64,000 nt of DNA from Serendipita indica DSM 11827. Taxonomy: Eukaryota > Basidiomycota > Agaricomycetes > Sebacinales > Serendipitaceae. Of the stretch, positions 1 through 12,200 are shown piece after piece; positions within the stretch are counted from its first letter, which is position 1, and every line of letters starts with the position of its first letter. The notes below the pieces were generated by a model. That model saw only the letters and a program-made list of their open reading frames with translations, was not told the DNA's origin and did no database searches. Location of the stretch: contig CAJVGD010000002.1 of the NCBI GenBank assembly GCA_910890315.1, forward strand, positions 434,001-498,000, read 5' to 3'. The translations under genes were made by a program, and so were the position numbers.

Positions 1-406
1 GAGGTTGAGGCAACGAGGACGGCGTACTGGTTAACTCCCCAGCGATCCTGTTGGCGGTGGGGGCGAGGTGCAAGCAAATGAGTCGTTCGTCTGTATCCAA
101 GATCAGCGGATAGTTCACGAAGTTTGCTCGCCGCGGTTGAGCCTTACCTCTATGTGGACGAGAGCAAGCAGACTTTGTTTTGCAACCCACACTTGTCCTT
201 GACCATCTCCGAACGCCTGTGTTCAAAGTCCATTGGACATCTCTCACAGCCAACTAGGAGTCGTCGAAAAGGTACTAGTGCTTCAGGAAGAGTCTAGTTG
301 GGGCTTGCGACACTACGCCAGTGCCTCCAGCAGGTTAGAGCACGGTTCACGGTGTGTCGCGTTGGTTTGACGCGTTTTACTTTGCTAAACAGCACTTAAG
401 ACATAC
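1..406. other. Region upstream of RPB2
   Basis: No open frame here gives a recognisable protein on either strand, and no tRNA or repeat is visible. It presumably carries the RPB2 promoter and 5' leader, and possibly the end of a gene lying outside the window. I see no clear TATA box. Confidence 0.4.
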
Positions 407-3400
407 ATGAGTCAAGGTTTTGCGTTTATTTGAGAATATAGAGTCTTTTTGTCTCAGATTTCTTCGTGGACAGAGTATTATCAAGAGGGCGCGGATGACG
501 GGTACTACCCATTCGCTGAAGGAGACGAAGAGGGGGATCCAGACAAGATCACTCAGGAAGACTGTTGGACGGTCATCGCCGCTTTCTTTGAGAAACGAGG
601 GCTTGTTCGGCAACAGCTGGATTCCTTCAATGAGTTTATCAACAATACGATACAGGATATCGTAGAAGACTCTGGTGATTTGAATCTAGAGCAACACGAA
701 CAACATACTGGGGCTGAGACTGATAAATCGGTTTGTCATCAAACAGCTGCCACGCTGGGTTCTAACACCTATTAGACGCGACACAAAATCAAGTTTGGTC
801 AAGTCTATCTTACCAGACCGAGTGTAACAGAGAAAGATGGACAAGTGTCGCCTCTCTTCCCTCAGGAAGCTCGCCTTCGGAACCTCACCTATTCGGCTAC
901 GCTCATGGTTGAAATTGTGGAAGAGAAACAAGAGCAAGTACCCAACGACGAAGGTGGCTGGGACTGGGAGCGTATCCCAGGCTCGATCCCCGGCTTCAAT
1001 CGACTGCCACTCGCCAAGGTTTGCGGCTCTCTATAACTGAACTCCGAGGTGTTAACAGAAGACAGATTCCAATCATGTTGCGTTCGGACATCTGTGCATT
1101 GTACACAATCCCTGACCCAGAGAAATATGACCTCAACGAGTGTCCCGACGACCCAGGAGGATATTTTATTATCAGCGGTCAGGAAAAGGTGCTAATCGCA
1201 CAAGAGCGTATGGCTGGGAATCACGTCTACGTCTTCGCCAAAGGCCAACCCTCTCCAATTTCATTCCTGGCCGAGATACGGAGCGTTCCCGAACGTGGTG
1301 GCAAGCTCCTGAGCTCGTTCCAAGTCAAGCTTTTCCACAAAGGTATTGAGAAACAGGTTCGCTTTACTTTAACTCTGTCAGTAACCCTGAAATTCCTGAC
1401 ATCTCTATAGAGCGGCGGTGCTATTCGCGCCAGTGTTCCGTATATCAAGACAGACGTCCCTATTTGGATTCTTTTCCGTGCTATGGGAGTTCTGGCCGAC
1501 CGCGACATTCTTGAACATATTTGTTACGATGGCCACGACGATCAAATGTTGGAGATGCTGAAGCCTTGTATCGACGAGGGCTTTGTCGTGCAGCATCGCG
1601 AGGTTCGTCGGATCCCGTTATTTAAATATCAAGATCTGACTTTTGGCAGATTGCTCTCGATTTTATTGGCCGACGAGGCAACACTCCTACCATATCTCGC
1701 GAGAGGCGTATTCGCTATGCCCAAGAAATTATTCAGAAAGAGTTGCTGCCTCACATCTCCATGGAGGAAGGGAACGAAGCCCGAAAAGCATACTTCGTGG
1801 GCTACATGATACACCGTCTTTTGCTAGCTGCCCTCGATAGAAGAGAAATCGACGATCGAGACCACTTTGGCAAGAAGCGACTTGATTTGGCAGGACCCCT
1901 GCTCTCGACTTTGTTCCGCATGCTCTTCCGCAAGGTAGTAAAGGATGTGTATCGTTATCTCCAAAAGGTAAACCAGTTATATTTACATGAAATCAGCGCT
2001 GATGTTTTTTGATAGTGTGTGGAAAGCGGAAAAGCGTTCGACGTTGGCAGAGCCATCAAGCTGGGTACCATTTCCAATGGTCTCAAGTACTCACTGGCCA
2101 CTGGTAACTGGGGCGATCAACAGAATGCCATGTCGTCAAAGGCCGGTGTCTCTCAGGTACTCAACCGGTACACCTACGCATCCACTCTTTCCCATCTACG
2201 ACGGACGAATACTCCTCTGGGTCGAGAGGGAAAGATCGCCAAACCTCGACAACTCCATAATACGCATTGGGGTATGGTCTGCCCTGCAGAAACGCCGGAG
2301 GGTCAGGCTTGTGGTCTCGTTAAGAACCTCTCCCTCATGGCATGTATCTCAGTGGGGTCCTATTCCGCACCTGTTGGCGAGTTTTTGGATGAGTGGGGCA
2401 TGGAGGCTCTAGAGGAGAACGCACAGTCCGATCGGCCTTCTACCAAAGTCTTCCTGAACGGCGTTTGGATGGGTGTTCATCGTGAACCTACGCAACTCCT
2501 TAATACTCTCAAGCATCTGCGGCGTACAGAGGCCATCCACCCGGAGGTCTCCGTGGTACGAGACATTCGAGAAAAGGAACTGCGCATCTACACAGATTCA
2601 GGCCGCGTGTGTAGGCCACTGTTCGTGGTGGAGAAGGATAAACTGCTCATTACACCTGAGCAAGTTGCGCGCCTCCGTGATGAGAAGGATGATCCTGCAG
2701 GCTATCGATGGGATAACCTATTTAAGGATGGTGTGGTCGAACTGCTGGACGCGGAAGAAGAAGAAACAGTGATGATCTGCATGTCCCCAGAGGATCTAGA
2801 CGCGAGATCAAGCGGCCAGGTTTATCACACTGAGGACATGTACGATCCCTCGTCAAGAGTCAAGACTATCATCAAGGCAGGCTCCTACAGTCACTGCGAG
2901 ATTCATCCTAGCATGATTCTCGGGGTCTGTGCGAGTATCGTCCCATTCCCAGATCATAATCAGGTATGATTCCTCATCCGATCACAACAAATCTCATCTG
3001 CTCTCACAGTCGCCACGTAATACCTATCAATCTGCGATGGGCAAGCAAGCGATGGGTATTTCGCTCTCCAATTTTCTCGTTCGTATGGATACAATGGCGA
3101 ATATCTTGTACTATCCCCAAAAGCCGTTGGCGACAACCCGAGCTTTGGAATGGCTCAAATTCCGTGATCTTCCAGCCGGACAAAATGCGATCGTCGCGAT
3201 TCTCTGCTACTCTGGATACAACCAAGAGGATTCTGTCATCATGAATCAGTCTTCTATTGACCGTGGACTCTTCCGTAGTATCTATTACCGAAGCTACATG
3301 GATATGGAGAAGACTGCAGGTCAGATCACGCTGGAGGAATTTGAGAAGCCCTCTCGCGACACGACTCTTCGTATGAAGCACGGAAACTATGACAAATTAG

Positions 3401-4589
3401 ATGACGACGGCCTTATCGCACCAGGCATGAACGTCATTGGTGAAGACATCATTATCGGGAAGACGGCGCCGTTGCCTCCAGACAGTCAAGAACTGGGTCA
3501 ACGAACAGATCGACATACCCGTCGCGACGTCTCAACTCCCCTCAAGAGCACAGAGAGCGGCATCATCGATCACGTTTTGATCACGGTTGATGGCGAAGGG
3601 TCCAAGTTTGTCAAGATCCGGGTTCGCTCGACACGTATTCCCCAAGTCGGCGATAAATTCGCTTCGCGTCATGGTCAAAAAGGAACGATTGGTATCCTTT
3701 ATCGACAAGAAGATATGCCATTCAGTGCGGACGGCATCGTCCCTGACCTCATCATCAATCCTCACGCCATTCCGTCTCGTATGACCATCGGTCACTTGGT
3801 CGAATGTCTCCTATCCAAGGTGGCTACTCTCAACGGACAGGAAGGCGACGCCACTCCATTCACAGACTTGACGGTTGAGCAGGTTTCGCATGCGCTGCGT
3901 GCGGCTGGCTACCAATCCCGTGGCCTGGAAGTGATGTATCATGGGCACACAGGCAAGAAGCTGCAAGCGCAAGTTTATCTGGGACCGACCTACTACCAGC
4001 GTCTCAAGCACATGGTGGAGGATAAGATTCACTCTCGGGCTCGTGGACCTGTCCAGATTCTTACCCGACAACCTGTGGAAGGTCGAAGCCGCGATGGAGG
4101 TTTGCGTTTCGGAGAGATGGAAGCAAGTCAAAACTCCCTGATCGTATTCGAATTCTGACCTGGCTTAGCGCGATTGCATGATTTCGCATGGTATTGCCGC
4201 CTTCCTCAAAGAACGATTATTCGATGCCAGTGATGCTTATCGTTTGCACGTCTGTGACATGTAAGCTTTCTGACTGCGATATTGCACCACGTATTGATTC
4301 AAAACAAGCTGCGGCCTGACAGCGATTGCAAATTTGGTTCGTATCCATCTTTGAACTCGATTATTTCTCTGATTTCCCCGCAGAAAAAGCAGTCGTTTGA
4401 GTGCCGGTCGTGCAAGAACAAGACCGCGGTATCCCAGCTTTATATCCTTACGCAGCGAAACTCCTGATACAGGTATAATCACTCTCATGAATGATTCATT
4501 TACTTATATTTGCTGTACAGGAACTACAAGCTATGAATATTGCGGCACGGCTATACGCTACCAGCACAGGGCGAATTCGAGATGTTTGA
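407..4589 (+). CDS. RPB2: RNA polymerase II second-largest subunit (Rpb2)
   Basis: Rpb2 forms half of the Pol II active-site cleft and acts in the nucleus on mRNA genes. About ten exons joined by 40-55 nt introns give an almost complete Rpb2. They cover the N-terminal [14 protein letters not shown] block (from 458), protrusion and lobe (845-1650), fork and external domains (1650-2960), and the hybrid-binding region with [21 protein letters not shown] (about 3205-3265) and [13 protein letters not shown] (about 3655-3690). The C-terminal clamp holds the zinc-binding CRSCKNK (about 4400) and ends in GRIRDV at 4589. The first exon is uncertain: an ATG at 407 followed by a donor at 417 gives the wrong phase for the exon at 458. 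One intron (4123-4168) has a GC donor. The penultimate exon is out of frame by one base near 4446, where the conserved IPYAAKLL sequence needs one more C. Identity is certain; exact ends of the first exon are not. Confidence 0.96.
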
Positions 4590-4746
4590 TTGGTCGACTT
4601 TGCTCGTATCTACCTTGAATATAGGAATTTACTCGATAAATTCGCTTAGAATGAGGTATCAACCAGCTTCGTCATTAGAGGGCTTTGGGCCGTTTTCCAT
4701 CCCCCTTAAGGCCGACCACACGAAGGCTTGATTTCTGGCAGATAAA

Positions 4747-6219
4747 ATGACTGGCGCATATCTCGCGACGACGGCGTACTCGATGGAACAGTCACCCCTT
4801 TGCTGGGTTCCAGCCGGTCCAAATGGAAAGCTGGGAAACCCCAGCCAATAATGTGAGCGACTGTTGTAAGAGATATTACGACTGAATTCTAATACTTTTC
4901 CTTCAGCTAGCTGACATCGCTTCCACTACAAACACTGGACGGTCAGTCCTATTTCTATCACCCGCTTCACCACTCCATACACGGAACTCATCCTCAAGGT
5001 ATGAAATATAGAACCACCGCTTATTTCTGCCGAGAATATGCTGAGTTCTATCATAATTGAGTGCCGTATGCGCCCGCTCACCCGTCCGAACGATACCGGG
5101 TGGACAACACGAGGAACCAGCGGCCCAAAAGTCTCTCCAGAAGGGTTTCCAGTGCGCCTTGGATGGATTTCACGCCACGCTACAGGCAATCTGGGAAGAG
5201 ATTGAGAAGTTCGATTCGAACTTCGAGGCTCAAACGACCGGCTCCTGGACTACCACGCTTTGTCGTAAGGCCAAGTTGAGATTTGTATGGGACGGAAGAT
5301 TATGGTGGGCTACCTCGAGCAACTCATCAAAGGACACAGCGTCCTTCAATTCCTCCTTCACGCGTACTCTTTGTGAGTCCAACTTTGTGACACTACGCCC
5401 TCTGATAGGAGTCAAGAGAGTCGTTGGATCAAATGCGTCGGATTCTAGACGAGATTAAACCTAATCTCACGAAGGTCAAGGAAGATACGGAATCTTTCAA
5501 CTCAGAGTCGATCCGTTACGGAGAAGGCCCTTCCTCCTCATCCCGACGCGGCTTTAGATTCCAGTTTCGACAATCATCTTGGGCTACATGGACCACCTCG
5601 AACCCCTCGAAGGAACGCACCCTTTACCTTGATCACATTGTCAGGTACGAGTGGTCGTCTGAACTCGCGCAACCGCATTGGAGACTCGGATAATTTCTCG
5701 TCTCACGGCGCATTTGAATTTCCGTCGAGATCTTAGACAGGTCCTAGTGGTCCCATGGCTGCTATGTCCGCCATCTTCGCATTTGCCCTATTAGACACTC
5801 AACCCCGGCTTGTCGCAAGAGCTCCCAGCTCCTTTCTCTTGCGAAAAGATGGGTCAGGCAACCTACTACACCGTCGATGGCGAGAGACAGCTAGCCATCC
5901 AAAAGCTCAGGGACATGGCTGGACCATCCCATGTCACTACCGTCAAAAAAAAACAATAGAGAAGCATGAGGTTTCTATTGTTGTATCTTGGTTCGATCAA
6001 ATCCGTTCCTTTGGTTCAGGAGATCACTTCCACATAGCGTTCATCGCCCAGGCTTTAATTCACCTTTATGCCTGTACCATCGCCGTTGTTCTGAAGTCTG
6101 GAAAGCGGTTTGAACATGCTCCGGAGATGCTAGAGATTACTATAGAGGGTGGTTATGCTGCCTTGGGAGCGCTGGATCTCTGGAAGATTTCGTATGCCGA
6201 GGAGAGGGGGACTTGTTGA
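4747..6219 (+). CDS. Putative protein with fungal STAND-type N-terminal domain, frame disrupted
   Basis: The clearest part lies at about 5110-5500. It is an amphipathic helical region (QKGFQCALDGFHATLQAIWE, then KAKLRFVW, then GYLEQLIKGHSVLQFLL, then ESLDQMRRILDEI). This pattern of a Trp-containing basic helix followed by a Leu-rich helix is typical of the N-terminal domain that precedes NACHT or NB-ARC modules in fungal STAND proteins. The second and third blocks sit in different frames and would join if one base were added near 5290. No P-loop or repeat domain follows. The downstream frame (about 5950-6219) ends in a helical tail I do not recognise. The ATG at 4747 is only a guess, because its frame closes just before a plausible donor at 4853. 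It may be a short stand-alone protein, a decayed gene, or a gene hidden by sequence errors. Confidence 0.4.
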
Positions 6220-6441
6220 AAGTGTGTACATAGACTAGAAGGTGATGATGATAAGATGTGGGCCATTCGTTATCTGATAACGTTTCTTTGTCTTCTGCTT
6301 CGTCAGCTGTGACCAGAGGGGTTCCCAACCTTGGTCCCGCATTTTTTTCGACGGCTCTCCTCCACATCTTATCTCGCAGATAGAGTTGTGCCAACACACT
6401 CGATATTGTCGTAGAAATTCACCAGACTTGAAATACGGAGG

Positions 6442-8305
6442 ATGAACGAAGCAGCGGTGCCCTGTCGAGCATGTACGACAGCATTCAACGCGGTTCAGGC
6501 CGAGTGTGCAGAGTGTTTGCAGCAAGATGGGAACATATCACTTACTTCATCTCCTGGAAGCTCAGGAATTCAGTCCTCAGTATGCACCGAGCGCTGTGTC
6601 GTCGTCGAATGCCACAACGCCGAGCACGTTGTGAATGGCAGGGTCATCGATGACGCCCAAACTACCTGTGTCAGCACGGGATGTGATACATCTTGTACTC
6701 AGGCATCTCAATCTGGCACTACGTCCTGGCTCTGCGATCTCCCAGACTGCAGCCTGGAGGAGTTGGTGCGTGGCGGCTATTCCACTTTGGGTGTATAGAT
6801 ACTGAAATGATGGCTCAATCAGCTTCAGTGCTGCTCGGATGATTATTCTGCGACTTGTGCAGGCTCATGCGAGCCGCCTCCCCTGGCGTCTATTCAGCAG
6901 TGGTCTCCGTGGCAGGCGCCTGGCGTAGGCCATTTGCAGGGCCAAGCTTCGCATACTCATTTTCACCCCCAAATACATGCACAAGGTCATAATTCTCAAC
7001 TTCCATACGACATTTCAGGCCACGCAGCCATCTGTATGTGGGCTGATTGCCATCGAGAGTTTCCAGATCAAGCATCCCTTCTCTCACACATACAGCTTGA
7101 GCACCTTGGCATTTCTACGACAGATCTCAATGTGCATAGTACACCAGGACATGCGCAATTCGACTCGCGGATACAACCAACGCTCGTCCAACAGCAGCAT
7201 CAATCAGAGAATTACTTGGAGAGCACGAATCGACTCATGGAGTGTCTTTGGGACGATTGTGCTACCAGCCTTCCAATATCTCAAGAATGTAACAACTGTA
7301 CAATTTCCAACAATCACACCCATGCTTGGGACGCCGATGCGATTCTCCACCATCTCCTGTCTGCCCATATTCATGAACCAGAATCTCAGCAAGTTCACTT
7401 CCCATCCACGTTGCACTCTCATTCGTCGCTCTATGCCTCGCTAGATTCCAAACTTCAGGAAATGCATGTGGAGACCACAGTAAGCGTGTTCATGTCAGAC
7501 TTTAATCAATCTAAATATGTGTAGACGACGGCAAGCTCCCCTACATTGGAGGAAAACAGCCATGACCTATGTGATCACGGTCCCTGTCCCTGCGAATGGG
7601 AGGGCTGCACTGCGACGTTCCTGTCGTGTGACGAATTGACAACCCACATCACCGAAGTTCACGTCGGGCATGGCAAGAGTTCGTACGGGTGTCACTGGAA
7701 AGGGTGTGATCGCCATGGAGAATTGGCGTTTTCGAGTAAGCAAAAGGTTTTGCGGCACATTCAGGTTCGGTTTCATCATTAGCTCCTGGAATTTGGCTTA
7801 CTCGTGGTCATAGAAACATAGCGGGTACAAACCCCATGTCTGCTCAGTATGTCAAGAACGCTTCGCAGAAGCGACGTCGCTACAACAGCACATGCGACGG
7901 CACACCCATGAGAGTGAGTTTTTCAGAATCCGCATATCCTGTATTCACACTGGATGTAGAGCCATACGTGTGCGACTTTCCTGGCTGCGGAAAGGCATTT
8001 TCTATCCCGGGAGGCTTGCGAATTCACAAGCGAGCACACTCTGGAGAACGTCCATTCAAGTGCCCTGAACCAGGATGCGATCGCGCATTTGCAGAGAGCT
8101 CTAATTTGGCAAAACACGTAAGTCCAAGGGCATGCCAATGCCCCCCTGTTGTCTTACCAGTTGTTAGATGCGTATACATACGGGTCTCAAGCCATTCCAT
8201 TGCACACATCCCGGATGCGGCAAGTCATTTGGAAGAAAGGATCAGCTGCTGCGCCATACGGCGACGCATCGCTCCAAGGGAGTAACAAACGAAAGTACGG
8301 CGTAG
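6442..8305 (+). CDS. ZAP1: ZAP1-like C2H2 zinc-finger transcription factor
   Basis: It encodes a multi-finger C2H2 protein laid out like the yeast zinc-response activator Zap1. Two atypical C-x4-C fingers come first (CMWADC near 7035 and MECLWDDC near 7240), widely spaced as in the zinc-sensing region. Next comes the pair CEWEGC and CHWKGCD (7590-7760). Then follow four tandem DNA-binding fingers: [34 protein letters not shown] and [12 protein letters not shown] (7830-8260), with HTGxKP-type linkers, and the protein ends ESTA. Introns interrupt the finger block at about 7768, 7916 and 8120, and joining them restores every finger. The N-terminal exon from 6442 is rich in Cys pairs ([17 protein letters not shown]). 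In yeast Zap1 activates zinc-uptake genes in low zinc; the same job here is inferred. No zinc-response element is obvious upstream. The family call is good; orthology by function is less sure. Confidence 0.8.
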
Positions 8306-8458
8306 ATTGGTTTATATTCAAATATGCTCTTAGTCCACCACTCGCTTAGTGCTCTACAATCAACGACCCAGAAGAAAAATCTCTGTAATTACACACAATC
8401 CCTAAAGACTTTAACCACTATAATCCAGTTAATCTTCAATAGAGCAGCCTACCTCTTC

Positions 8459-9032
8459 ATGTCAGAACTGGACGAAGCATCTCGACATTCACGGGAATTT
8501 TATACCCACTCTTTCGATGAATTTTGCGGCAAAAACTTACCAACAACCATAACAAATGCCCATGTCCGTATCTTACTCGATCGAGATTTCCAGTACAATT
8601 CTTCGACACAAGTGATCCCCCTCCTGCCAAACGTCCAGGAGGAGTTGATGGCATTTGTAGAGGGCTATAGTGAACGCGAACACCTTATTGAGGAACGGAA
8701 GGAATCGTGGCTCCCAATTTACGTTCAACCGCTCATATAGGGGGCAATTGAGCCGGTTCGATGGAATATTACGGAGGTTAGGGCACTCCCTAGAGATGTG
8801 CGTGATGGAGGGGCGCTTTTATCAAATTGCCGGACTTTTGCAACCGTATGCATGCCCATTTCAGCGGCTGGCACGATTGAGCCCCGACAGTCTACCTAGT
8901 CTTGGGTACTCCAGTGGTGACGACTACAAAAGACTGTACTCAAGTCGGTTAGAGTGTGCCGCCTGGCTTTCCGAGATGCACAACATGTATTCGCAGATGG
9001 AGAGGCCATTCCTTCGTGGAAGATCCGATTAG
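8459..9032 (+). CDS. Orphan ORF, possible two-part hypothetical protein
   Basis: An ATG at 8459 opens a 94-codon frame (MSELDEASRHSREF...) that closes at 8740. A second frame continues from about 8715 to 9032 (FNRSYRGQLSRFDGILRRLG ... MERPFLRGRSD). The two would read as one polypeptide of about 190 residues if one base were shifted near 8712. The composition looks protein-like (balanced acidic, basic and aromatic residues), but I recognise no domain, signal peptide or membrane span. It follows the ZAP1-like gene on the same strand by about 150 bases. It could be a lineage-specific gene or chance open frames. Confidence 0.3.
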
Positions 9033-9281
9033 TACTGTAATTATGTATACTACTTGCCTCTTAGTGCTGACTAGTTCTACCCGTTTTCTAGGGAGAATAC
9101 GTGTGATGGTCCATGGGCTCAGGTGTTATTCGCAGCCACAATTTCACCATTTATGACAACCATAAGCATCGCCGAATTGATCCAAATGACAGAATCAGTA
9201 CAGAAGGCCATTCCATGAGTCAGCATCTAAGTAAACGTGATCACTAAATTATATTGTATCTTGCACCAATACTACAGGAAA

Positions 9282-12200
9282 CTAGTGGAGACTAGAGGAG
9301 TTTGCTTTCGCTCTGGCCATGGACTCTAGTTCGCGCATCTGACCACTCTTGAGGCACATGTCACGGAAGACTCCTCCCTCCTTCTGGATGAGTTTCCAGG
9401 GAGTGTCAAACTCCACGATGCGCCCCTTGTCCAGAACAATCTACACCCGTAGGTAAGTTGAAGTCAAACTAGCAGCATAGTCACCCACTAATCGATCATA
9501 GTCAATGACAGTACGGATCCTATGTGCTACAGTAAGGAGACATGATGAGTTGAATTCCTCTCGGACGGTAGCCTGTATTTTTGCGTCGGTCTCAAAGTCA
9601 ATACTATCCACTGGTCAGTCCGTATAACATTGAATAAGAAAGACATGCCTTGAAGTTGCCTCATCCAGAATGACGACGGAATTCCTTCTCAATAGTGCTC
9701 TCGCCATCGAGATCAACTGCCTCTGCCCGTTCGAAAAGTTCGCTCCCCCAGGGGCGACTTGAGTATCCAGCGTCAATAGAGGCGCGTCACTTGTCGTACC
9801 AGCACGGCTAGCCATTCCTGACTCGCCTGCCAATCGTGTGTTCATTCGTTGACGCGATGAACCTGCGGCATTGAATATCGCGCTCACAGCCGGGTCAATC
9901 GACCTGGACGAATCCTCTTTCCGCAGTGGTGTGTCAATACCAGAGTTGGGATATCGCATCAAGCCCGCAAAGTGGACTCCTTGCGGGCGAGAAATAGGGC
10001 TGAGCGCTCCTGTAGGAGAGACGGCGCCTGACTCTGGACCTCCAGCAAACCGGAAGTTTGTCAAATCGCTCTCTGTACGCTTGTGACCATGCGTATAGCC
10101 ATCATTAGCACCGATCATGCTCGGAGTCGTTGATCCTTCTGAACTTCCATCGTTTCGAACAACCATGGTGTCGGTGCGGAGGAGTCCACTCTTTGCTGCG
10201 TCGGCATCAAGGTCGAGGTGCATGGGGTCTGGCTCTGGCGACAAAGGTCGACCGAGTATATTGTTGTGGTTTCGAATAGGTGTCGCAGTATCTATACTGA
10301 TTGTTGGAGGCCGTACGCGGGCTCCAGGAGTAAGCAGATGAACGCGGTAGAGTGCGTCAAGACACTCAGAATCAGTATGCTCCTCGAAAGGGTCGAGATT
10401 CTCTCTGAATATCGTCAGTGAGGATCAAAAATGCAAACCGATCACAAACCGTAGAGTACCCGAGAACAGCACAGAGTCTTGGGGTATTATAGTCTGCACA
10501 CGGTCAGGGCTCAAAATAAGTCGTAGGGGAACTGACGTACCACTCGTGAACGTAAATCCCGGAGTCCAATCGAGGTAATGTCGATGCCATCAATAAGTAT
10601 CCGCCCTCCAGATGGCTCCACAAAACGCAATAGTGACATTGCCAGTGTTGATTTGCCTGATCCTGTACGACCTAGAAGACCCACCTTCTCTCCAGCGCTG
10701 AGAGAGAACGAGACTCCATGAAGTACAGAAGGAAGTTCTGGAGAATATTTGATGACGAGGTTTTCTACCTGAATGAATGTATTCCCAGGAGCCGATGTCG
10801 ATGGCCAATACGCTGGCGGCTCTTTACCCTTGATCACAGATGGAGGCTCTTGTGGAAGGTCAAGGTATTCAACCACTCTCTCGACGGAGCTACAGATTCG
10901 GCGTCAGATATGAAAACAGAGGAATACCCAACTGACTTCAAGTCGAGCTCTAGCTGAGTGGCGAGTCGGCAGGTCCAGTAGACGGAAAGGGTAAATTGCA
11001 TCGCGCTCGTGATGGTGATACCAGCCCAACCACTAGAAATGTATCCAGAGAGAGCAAATAAGGTGATTATGAAGATGCTAAAGGCTCCAAGTGCGTCAAA
11101 TCGTAGCAAAAGCCAGCGATTCATAGCTAAAGATTGGTCAATATTCCTGCAAGAAATGAACAAGTTGACTGACTCCACCATCCATACCACATCTAATAAC
11201 ATCGTTAATTTGATAACAAATGGTTTGCTGAGCCTCGTACCTTTGTCGTGAGGTCAATTCGTCGAAGCAAGATAGCCAGGAACCGCCTCTCAGCACCAAA
11301 TGCCCGCACAGTAACAATCCCTTCAAGAGTCTCTCCAAAGGCTGCGAAAATGGGGCTTTTGGTCGTACTTTGCATCCGCCTCATGTCGCGACCGGCATTG
11401 ATATACCCCTTGGAGATTTGAACGTAGAGGTAAGAGATTACGACAGCCGGAATGAGGAAGGCAGGGAAGACGTAGGTGACAATAATGATCGACGCGATAA
11501 AAGTCGCCACCCTAAACATGACAGCTCGTAAAGAGTCAGAGACGGACGAGTCAACGACTTCCATGTCCCTGGATAACCGGTTGAGAATTCGCCCTGTAGT
11601 GGCGTGAGTAGCGATCTTTGTTACCAAATAGAAGCCTACCAGTCGGGACGGTATCATGGAACCGCATCGTCGCATGTACTAAGCTGTTGAGCAGACGGCT
11701 AAACAGTTTCCTGGAGGCTCGGACGCCACCGTTGTATTGCACGACGGTATTGATAGAAGTGATGATAACTGCGCCAACGCCTATAATGCCATAGATCGCG
11801 ACATAGAATAGAGGATGATGGCGTGCGGAAGGTAGAGTCTGGGCATGAATTTGTGATGTGAAGAGAAGTTGATGTGGTGTTGTTCCTGGAACTGCATCTC
11901 TGGGGTCGAGAGACGTGAGGATGTGATGAGTAGCCACGGATGTAATCGCTTCGGTGTCTCCATATGCCTCTCCCCAAACTTTAAGCCAGTACTATTTCAA
12001 AGTTAGATTATCAAAGTTGGGGTCAAGGGAGCTTGCCTTGTCAAGGAAACCAAACAGCTGGGCGACTCCAATGAGCAAAAGCACAAAGAACCAAGTCCAG
12101 TAGCCGCTAGAGGATCATCAGCCAAGCTCATGCACACCATTCGACTTACGAGGCTCGAAGGTAAGTTTCATATATCGACCACTGAACGTTTCCAAGTCGT

